12,545 bases of DNA, taken from DATGWF01 sp035299585 (GTDB taxonomy: Bacteria > Actinomycetota > Actinomycetes > Actinomycetales > Microbacteriaceae). Made by a program: the position numbers and the translations under genes. The stretch lies in contig DATGWF010000098.1 in the NCBI GenBank assembly GCA_035299585.1, positions 1 to 12,545 of the forward strand, read 5' to 3'. Under the pieces are notes generated by a model that searched no databases, was not told the origin of the DNA, and saw only the letters and a program-made list of their open reading frames with translations. This document shows, piece by piece, positions 8,611-12,545 of this stretch (positions are counted from its first letter, which is position 1; each line of letters starts with the position of its first letter).

Positions 8611-9114
8611 ATGAGTCGTTTCGAGGTTCGCCGGGCACGTACGTCCGACGTATCGGGCATCCTCGCTGTCGTCGACCCGTACGTGAACGAGCGAATTCTG
8701 CTCGGAAAAGAGCGCGTCGAGTTTTATGAGGCGATTCCGGAATTCCGGGTGGCCGTCGACGACAGCGGCCGCATCGTCGGCTGCGGAGCGCTCCACGTCA
8801 TGTGGGAAGACCTCGGCGAGGTGCGTACGCTCGCCGTTGCCGCCGATTGGCGCGGCACGGGCGTCGGTCACGCGCTGCTCGAGGCGCTCATCGAGGACGC
8901 GCGCGGGCTCGGCCTGAGTCGACTGTTTTGCCTCACGTTTGAGACCGACTTCTTTGCGGCGCACGGCTTCGGCGAGATGGGTGCCGAGACCGTCAGCCCC
9001 GAGCTCTATGCCGAACTCTTGCGCTCGCACGATGAGGGTGTCGCAGAGTTCCTCGACCTTGCCCGGGTCAAGCAGAACACCCTCGGCAACAGTCGCATGA
9101 TTCGTCACCTGTAG
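8611..9114 (+). CDS. argA: amino-acid N-acetyltransferase (short N-acetylglutamate synthase, GNAT)
   Basis: This 167-residue GNAT enzyme probably makes N-acetylglutamate from glutamate and acetyl-CoA, the first step of arginine synthesis. It resembles the short actinobacterial form (such as Mycobacterium tuberculosis Rv2747), which lacks the amino-acid-kinase half of classical ArgA. GNAT motif A is visible as VRTLAVAADWRGTGVG with the acetyl-CoA loop RGTGVG at 81-86. The C-terminal HGF (118-120) and the end LARVKQNTLGNSRMIRHL are characteristic of the NAGS branch and separate it from generic GNAT proteins. The ATG follows a TACGCT-N6 arrangement 12 nt after the helicase stop. No other arginine genes are nearby. 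The symbol is used in the sense applied to the mycobacterial short enzyme. Confidence 0.85.
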   Translation: MSRFEVRRARTSDVSGILAVVDPYVNERILLGKERVEFYEAIPEFRVAVDDSGRIVGCGALHVMWEDLGEVRTLAVAADWRGTGVGHALLEALIEDARGLGLSRLFCLTFETDFFAAHGFGEMGAETVSPELYAELLRSHDEGVAEFLDLARVKQNTLGNSRMIRHL

Positions 9115-9151
9115 CGGAGGCCGCGGAATCGGTTCCATCTGGGCGTGGAGA

Positions 9152-9174
9152 GCGGGCATGCCCGCAGGCCCTGC
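9152..9174. repeat. overlapping palindromes upstream of the four-Cys protein
   Basis: GCGGGCATGCCCGC (9152-9165) is a perfect 14-bp palindrome, and GCAGG/CCTGC (9164-9174) forms a second inverted repeat overlapping it by 2 nt. The first is centred about 17 bp upstream of the TAGGCT -10 at 9176, where a -35 would be. It could be an operator or the transcript end of the acetyltransferase gene, which stops at 9114. Confidence 0.55.
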
Positions 9175-9175
9175 G

Positions 9176-9187
9176 TAGGCTACTCAC
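9176..9187 (+). promoter_or_regulatory. leaderless -10 box TAGGCT before the four-Cys protein
   Basis: TAGGCT (9176-9181) precedes the ATG at 9188 by exactly 6 nt, without a Shine-Dalgarno. It is identical to the hexamers before pirin and radA. Confidence 0.55.
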
Positions 9188-9796
9188 ATGTCGCAGTCGC
9201 CCGCTCAACGCCCGGTCCCGGCATACGTCTACCGTCGTCGTCGGCTTGCCGTGTTCGGTGCCCTGTTCGTCGTGTTGGCCGTCATCGTCCTCGCTATTGC
9301 CAGGCCTTGGGCGGGTGGACCCACGCCGAAACCTTCCGGCGCCGCGAGCCCACTCCCGACCGCGGGGGCGACCCCGCTATCCAGTGATGCGCCGCCGTGT
9401 GCCCGCGAACACGTCCTCGTCACGGTCTACACCGACGCCGAATCCTACGAGCCGGGCGTCAATCCCCAGCTGACCGTGGGCGTCGAAAACACCGGACCCG
9501 CACCGTGCACACTCAACGTGGGATCGTCGAAACAGGCGTTTACGATCGCCTCGGAAACCGGTGTCCCGTGGGTCTCCACCGACTGCCAGCGTGATCTCTC
9601 CGATTATCCACTCGTCCTCCAACCCGGTGCACTCATCAAGTCGGAGCCGGTTCAGTGGGATCGCACCCAATCGAACCCCAATACCTGCGACGCGGCCACC
9701 CGTGAACCCGTCCCGGCCGGGGGTGCGGTCTACCAGTTGACGGCAAGCATCGACGGTGTAACTGCGAACCAGTCGGCGCAGTTTACGCTGAAGTAA
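9188..9796 (+). CDS. membrane-anchored secreted protein with Ig-like domain, unknown function
   Basis: The 202-residue protein has a short basic cytoplasmic start (YRRRR, 15-19), one transmembrane segment at about 20-39, a Pro/Ser/Ala-rich spacer (41-70), and an extracytoplasmic domain of about 130 residues. That domain contains exactly four cysteines (C71, C107, C133, C167), enough for two disulfides. Patterns such as YEPGVNPQLTVGVENTGPAPCTLNVG and VLQPGALIKSEPVQWD look like a beta-sandwich of the Ig or BsuPI/DUF4232 type. I judge the fold by eye only. There is no lipobox, so it is a membrane-anchored rather than a lipid-anchored protein. The gene has a leaderless -10 (TAGGCT-N6-ATG), and its stop TAA shares one base with the next gene's ATG, indicating coupled translation. 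Function unknown. Confidence 0.85.
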   Translation: MSQSPAQRPVPAYVYRRRRLAVFGALFVVLAVIVLAIARPWAGGPTPKPSGAASPLPTAGATPLSSDAPPCAREHVLVTVYTDAESYEPGVNPQLTVGVENTGPAPCTLNVGSSKQAFTIASETGVPWVSTDCQRDLSDYPLVLQPGALIKSEPVQWDRTQSNPNTCDAATREPVPAGGAVYQLTASIDGVTANQSAQFTLK

Positions 9797-10197
9797 TGGC
9801 CCGAAAGCGATCGCCCAAACCTGCCCCGGCATTCCGCTCGGAGGCGCTTGCTCGCGCGCTCGAGGCACAAGACATGGCTGCCGTGGCGCTCGCCTTGCGA
9901 AACGGCAATACGGTGGTTCCGCTCATCACCCCCGGGCAACGCGACAATCCGCTCGACTCGGGCGAAGTGTGGACCTACAAGGACCCCAAGACGGGTGAGG
10001 TCGCCCTGCTGCTGTTCAGCGATGCCGTCCACAAGCCCGCCAATTTGCCGCCGGCGGTCGGCCTGCAGAGTGCGGCGTGGTTGCGGGCGTTCCTGACCCG
10101 GCACCGCGACACCATCACGACCGTGTTTCTCGACATCGCCGGCCCGCATCCCATGCAGGCGCATCCCGACGAACTTCGCGCGGCGCTCGAGGCCTAA
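9796..10197 (+). CDS. SseB-like small cytoplasmic protein
   Basis: This is a 133-residue soluble protein with a basic, proline-rich start (MARKRSPKPAPAF) and then one alpha/beta domain. The order ALALRNGNTVVPLITPG, EVALLLFSDAVHKP, AAWLRAFL and TVFLDIAGPHPMQAHPDELRAAL resembles the SseB N-terminal domain, in which a strand ending in VVPL is followed by a strand ending in FTS or FSD. SseB-type domains have no settled activity. The ATG at 9796 overlaps the upstream stop as TAATG with no good Shine-Dalgarno, so translation probably depends on reinitiation from the four-Cys gene. The stop at 10195-10197 overlaps the radA stop on the other strand. The SseB assignment is moderate; the gene itself is well supported by codon bias and coupling. 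Confidence 0.8.
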   Translation: MARKRSPKPAPAFRSEALARALEAQDMAAVALALRNGNTVVPLITPGQRDNPLDSGEVWTYKDPKTGEVALLLFSDAVHKPANLPPAVGLQSAAWLRAFLTRHRDTITTVFLDIAGPHPMQAHPDELRAALEA

Positions 10198-11537
10198 CCG
10201 TCGCGCCCTGCTCGAGTGATTCGGGCGAGGTCGAGGGCGGCCCGAACTGTCCCGACCTCGGCGTCGATGCTGTGTGTGAGTCCGAGTCGCCGGCCTTCAG
10301 ACGAGCGCTGCGGTGAAGCCGAGACGGGCCGCACCTCGCCGGCGAGGCTGATTTCGCCCACCGCCATGACGGTGTGAGCGATGGCGGTGTCGCTGTGTGC
10401 TGAAGCAATCGCGAGGGCAATGGCGAGGTCAGCCGCCGGTTCGCGCAGGGTGACTCCGCCGACCGTTGCGACGTAGATGTCGTGTTCGCCGATTCCGCGT
10501 AAACCGGCTCGACGCTCGAGCACCGCGATAATCATGGCGACTCGCGACGGATCGACGCCGTTCACGACGCGTCGTGGCTGCGGGCCGCTCGCTTTCGACA
10601 CGAGCGCTTGAATCTCCACCGGCAGTGCGCGCCGTCCCTCGAGCGCAATCGTGATACACGTACCTGAGACGGCGGTCTTGCCGCGAGAGAGGAACAGGCC
10701 GCTCGGGTCGGTGACCTCGGCGATGCCATCCCCGGTCATTTCGAAACAGCCCACCTCATCGGTGGGGCCGAAGCGGTTCTTCAGGCTTCGAACGAATCGC
10801 AGCGCGCTTTGCCGGTCGCCCTCAAATTGGCAGACCACATCGACGAGGTGTTCGAGCAGGCGAGGCCCGGCAATCGTGCCATCCTTCGTGACGTGGCCGA
10901 CGAGAATCACCGGAATCGCTCGCTCCTTTGCGAGTCGAATGAGCGAAGCGGCGACCTCGCGCACCTGGCTCGGTTGACCCGCGATTCCGTCGATGGTGGA
11001 GCTCGAAACGGTCTGAACCGAGTCCACAATGAGCAGATCCGGGTTTACTGCGTCGATTTGGCCGAGAATGCGGCCGAGGTCGGTTTCGGCAGCCAGGTAG
11101 AGCTCATCGTGCAACGCGTTCGTGCGACTCGCGCGCAACCGCACTTGCGCGACCGATTCTTCGGCGCTCACATAGAGCGAGCGGCGGCCCGCTCGAGCGG
11201 TCTGTGCGGCGAGTTCGAGGAGCAGGGTGGACTTCCCGACACCCGGCTCGCCGCTCAACAGGATCGCTGCACCTGGGACGATTCCCCCGCCCAGTACGCG
11301 ATCGAGTTCGCCGATGCCGCTGGGGAGATGGCCCACCTCGGTGGAGTCCACGAGCGTAATCGGCCGAGCCTTGGCGTGTTCGCCGGGTGAGAGTGGCACG
11401 ACTCGGGCACTGACTCCAACGCGTTCGCCCGCGTCGATGACCGTTCCCCACTGCTGGCATTCGCCGCATTGGCCGACCCATTTGGTGGTTGACCACCCGC
11501 ACTCGACGCATCGAAATTCGCTCACCGGCTTTGCCAC
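10194..11537 (-). CDS. radA: DNA repair protein RadA
   Basis: The 447-residue RecA-like ATPase helps branch migration and processing of recombination intermediates. It has an N-terminal zinc finger (C10, C13, C24, C27 in CVECG...CGECQQW), the RecA-type core with Walker A GEPGVGKST (96-104) and Walker B LLIVDSVQT (168-176), the RadA signature KNRFG (253-257), and a C-terminal Lon-protease-like domain (about 300-440, with EPAADLAIALAIASA and GEISLAGEVRPV). Length is standard. The start is GTG at 11537-11535: TAGGCT on the minus strand lies 6 nt before it with no Shine-Dalgarno, and the zinc finger begins within ten residues. The gene is convergent with the SseB-like gene (stops overlap by 4 bp) and divergent from tRNA-Ser. 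Confidence 0.97.
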   Translation of the reverse strand: MAKPVSEFRCVECGWSTTKWVGQCGECQQWGTVIDAGERVGVSARVVPLSPGEHAKARPITLVDSTEVGHLPSGIGELDRVLGGGIVPGAAILLSGEPGVGKSTLLLELAAQTARAGRRSLYVSAEESVAQVRLRASRTNALHDELYLAAETDLGRILGQIDAVNPDLLIVDSVQTVSSSTIDGIAGQPSQVREVAASLIRLAKERAIPVILVGHVTKDGTIAGPRLLEHLVDVVCQFEGDRQSALRFVRSLKNRFGPTDEVGCFEMTGDGIAEVTDPSGLFLSRGKTAVSGTCITIALEGRRALPVEIQALVSKASGPQPRRVVNGVDPSRVAMIIAVLERRAGLRGIGEHDIYVATVGGVTLREPAADLAIALAIASAHSDTAIAHTVMAVGEISLAGEVRPVSASPQRSSEGRRLGLTHSIDAEVGTVRAALDLARITRAGRDG

Positions 11538-11549
11538 GGGTTCAGCCTA
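11538..11549 (-). promoter_or_regulatory. leaderless -10 box TAGGCT before radA
   Basis: On the minus strand TAGGCT (11549 to 11544) is followed by GAACCC and then the GTG start. It is the same hexamer and the same 6-nt spacing as at pirin and the four-Cys gene. Confidence 0.55.
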
Positions 11550-11595
11550 GAGCCGGGCGCTGACAGTGACCGCGACCGTTCCGGAGTGGCTTCGA

Positions 11596-11625
11596 TTGGC
11601 GCCACCGGTCGAGATTGGCTATGGT
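11596..11625 (+). promoter_or_regulatory. candidate tRNA-Ser promoter
   Basis: TTGGCG (11596-11601) and TATGGT (11620-11625), 18 nt apart, form a plausible -35/-10 pair. Transcription would start near the first base of the tRNA at 11633, leaving almost no 5' extension. Confidence 0.45.
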
Positions 11626-11632
11626 TGTCCGC

Positions 11633-11723
11633 GGTGACGTGTCCGAGCGGCCGAAGGTGCAACTCTCGAAAAGTTGTGTAGGGTAACCCCCTACCGTGGG
11701 TTCAAATCCCACCGTCACCGCCA
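11633..11723 (+). tRNA. tRNA-Ser (anticodon CGA)
   Basis: The acceptor stem GGTGACG (11633-11639) pairs with CGTCACC (11713-11719), followed by discriminator G (11720) and an encoded CCA (11721-11723). The anticodon stem CAACT/AGTTG (11660-11664 and 11672-11676) holds the loop CTCGAAA with anticodon CGA at 11667-11669, which reads UCG. A long class II variable arm, GTAGGG/CCCTAC (11678-11694), is the serine hallmark. The T arm is GTGGG TTCAAAT CCCAC (11696-11712). All stems pair, so the gene looks functional. It stands alone, with a strong hairpin 6 nt after the CCA. Confidence 0.97.
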
Positions 11724-11729
11724 CGTGCT

Positions 11730-11757
11730 GGGCCCCGCTTCGCAAGGAGCGGGGCCC
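11730..11757 (+). terminator. intrinsic terminator-like hairpin after tRNA-Ser
   Basis: GGGCCCCGCT (11730-11739) and AGCGGGGCCC (11748-11757) form a perfect 10-bp stem with an 8-nt loop, 6 nt after the tRNA CCA. A short T-rich patch (ATTTCT, 11763-11768) follows after 5 nt, so the tail is weak but the stem is very stable. Between here and 11845 nothing else is recognisable. Confidence 0.8.
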
Positions 11758-11856
11758 GACGCATTTCTCCGGTAGGCCGCGTGGTACGAGGTCACCTGCC
11801 CGATGTGCCCGCCCTACCCGCTGTGCCAGGATGAAACAACGGACCAAAGGAGCGCC

Positions 11857-12381
11857 ATGTCAACGCCGACTCGTGAACTCGCCGAAACGCTTCGCACCCT
11901 CGCGAGCACACCGGACGCACTCTGTGAACGACTGACCCGACACGAGGAAATCCTCGCTGTTCCGGATTTCGACGTGCTCGACGCGTGGGCGCTCGGCACC
12001 GCCGTGCGCGACATCGCCGTGCGCGAGTCGCTCCCCATCGCCATCAGCATCGTGTTCGGCACTCAGCGCGTGTTCCACGCGGCTCTCCCCGGAGCCTCGG
12101 CGAACAACGACCTGTGGGCCGCCCGAAAGATCGCGGTCGTGCAGCTTTTCAACCAGTCTTCCTTCCTGGTGGGAGCCGATGCGAGCCGCCGCGGCAGCAG
12201 CATCTATGACCGACTCTCGCCCGCGGACTACGCCGACCACGGTGGCGCGATTCCCATCCGCACACGAGCGGGGAGCCTACTCGGGGCGCTCGCCGTGTCG
12301 GGTCTGCCGTCTGCACATGACCACGCGGTTGCGGTGACCGCTCTCGCGAAGCACCTCGGTGTCGCGCTCGAAGAGCTATAG
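11857..12381 (+). CDS. UPF0303 family (haem-degrading-like) protein
   Basis: This 174-residue soluble protein matches the UPF0303/YBR137W-like family, which databases group with haem-degrading HbpS-like domains. Family landmarks are FDVLDAWALGTAV (38-50), VFHAALPGASANNDLWAARK (72-91), the DYADHGGAIPIR element (124-135) and GALAVSGLP.ADDHA-type ending, here GALAVSGLPSAHDHA (143-157). The biochemical role in bacteria is not settled, so haem binding is a family-level expectation only. The start is ATG 11857: AAAGGAG at 11846-11852 lies 4 nt upstream. An in-frame ATG at 11803 would add 18 unrelated residues and lacks such a site. The gene is convergent with the regulator fragment that follows. 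Confidence 0.88.
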   Translation: MSTPTRELAETLRTLASTPDALCERLTRHEEILAVPDFDVLDAWALGTAVRDIAVRESLPIAISIVFGTQRVFHAALPGASANNDLWAARKIAVVQLFNQSSFLVGADASRRGSSIYDRLSPADYADHGGAIPIRTRAGSLLGALAVSGLPSAHDHAVAVTALAKHLGVALEEL

Positions 12382-12384
12382 GCC

Positions 12385-12400
12385 GCTCGAGCGTTCGAGC
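12385..12400. terminator. hairpin between two convergent genes
   Basis: GCTCGA (12385-12390) and TCGAGC (12395-12400) form a perfect 6-bp stem with a GCGT loop, filling the 18-nt gap between the UPF0303 stop and the minus-strand stop at 12402-12400. A symmetrical hairpin here could act on both transcripts. No U tract is present on either side. Confidence 0.4.
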
Positions 12401-12545
12401 TAGCCTCGCGAGCTTCGGGCGCCGCGCCCTCGCGTGATGCCGACGAAATCTTGAACGGCCTCGGAATCGACCCGCCACGTGAGGGCAACGGGCCACTCCG
12501 GTCCGTCGACGAGCTCGACAATCGCGAGATCACGACGGTGAAAGA
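12400..12545 (-). CDS. probable LysR-type regulator, C-terminal fragment
   Basis: The minus-strand frame is open from the window edge to the stop TAG at 12402-12400 and gives 47 full codons of a protein whose start lies outside. The residues RRDLAIVELVDGPEWPVALTWR followed by DSEAVQDFVGITRGR look like the last strand and helix of a LysR substrate-binding domain: a (V/I)xLVDGPxxPVALxWR strand, then the final helix and a basic tail. There is no DNA-binding domain in view, so the assignment rests on this pattern alone. Codon bias fits the neighbouring genes. An overlapping longer minus-strand frame (12228-12533) is Ser/Pro/Arg-rich and lies antisense to UPF0303, and I consider it a shadow. Target and ligand cannot be inferred. 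Confidence 0.6.
   Translation of the reverse strand, partial: FHRRDLAIVELVDGPEWPVALTWRVDSEAVQDFVGITRGRGARSSRG

Noticed and set aside
11633..11723. tRNA-Ser as an integration (att) site
   Set aside because: There is no integrase gene nearby and no direct repeat of the tRNA 3' end in the window. The next gene is an ordinary UPF0303 member.
11803..11856. Earlier ATG for the UPF0303 gene
   Set aside because: It would add 18 cysteine- and proline-containing residues not typical of the family and lacks a Shine-Dalgarno, whereas AAAGGAG precedes the ATG at 11857.
12228..12533. Minus-strand frame of 101 codons overlapping UPF0303 and the regulator tail
   Set aside because: The Ser/Arg/Pro-rich translation lacks any domain, and half of it is antisense to UPF0303. 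The adjacent minus-strand frame ending at 12400 gives a much more protein-like sequence.

Overview
The window is GC-rich and densely packed, with codon use strongly biased to G/C in third positions. It carries class II lysyl-tRNA synthetase, ClpC with UVR and double Clp_N modules, RadA, a short-form N-acetylglutamate synthase and a UPF0303 protein. This content, together with TANNNT -10 hexamers placed right before start codons, points to an actinobacterium. Protein flavour and the small membrane protein beside lysS suggest Microbacteriaceae, which I infer rather than prove. No mobile element, CRISPR array, prophage or foreign-looking segment is visible. This is an ordinary chromosomal housekeeping region.

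Layout. 1-1735: 3' end of panC, then lysS, with the lysS -10 overlapping the panC stop. 1796-3451: a 60-residue single-pass membrane protein followed after 3 nt by cardiolipin synthase (cls). 3466-4449 (minus): a pirin, convergent with cls and divergent from clpC. 4530-7049: clpC. 7050-7287: a structured non-coding stretch that looks like the clpC transcript end plus a leader of about 170 nt for the next gene. 7288-8598: DEAD-box RNA helicase. 8611-9114: short N-acetylglutamate synthase. 9188-10197: a coupled pair of poorly characterised genes, a membrane-anchored four-cysteine protein and an SseB-like protein. 10194-11537 (minus): radA, whose stop overlaps the stop of the preceding gene. 11633-11723: tRNA-Ser(CGA) with a strong hairpin behind it. 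11857-12381: UPF0303/haem-degrading-like protein. 12400-12545 (minus): the C-terminal end of a probable LysR-type regulator, cut by the window edge.

The genes cover translation (lysS, tRNA-Ser), protein quality control (clpC), RNA remodelling (helicase), DNA repair (radA), membrane lipid synthesis (cls) and arginine or pantothenate synthesis (NAGS, panC). They are mostly independent transcription units rather than one pathway.

The two most notable patterns are in gene expression. First, five genes (the 60-aa protein, pirin, NAGS, the four-Cys membrane protein, radA) each have a TANNNT hexamer exactly six nucleotides before the start codon and no Shine-Dalgarno sequence, as expected for leaderless mRNAs. 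The other main genes have clear Shine-Dalgarno sites. Second, the helicase leader can form a chain of hairpins, one of which holds the Shine-Dalgarno sequence and another of which has two mutually exclusive partners. That is the best candidate here for an undescribed regulatory element.
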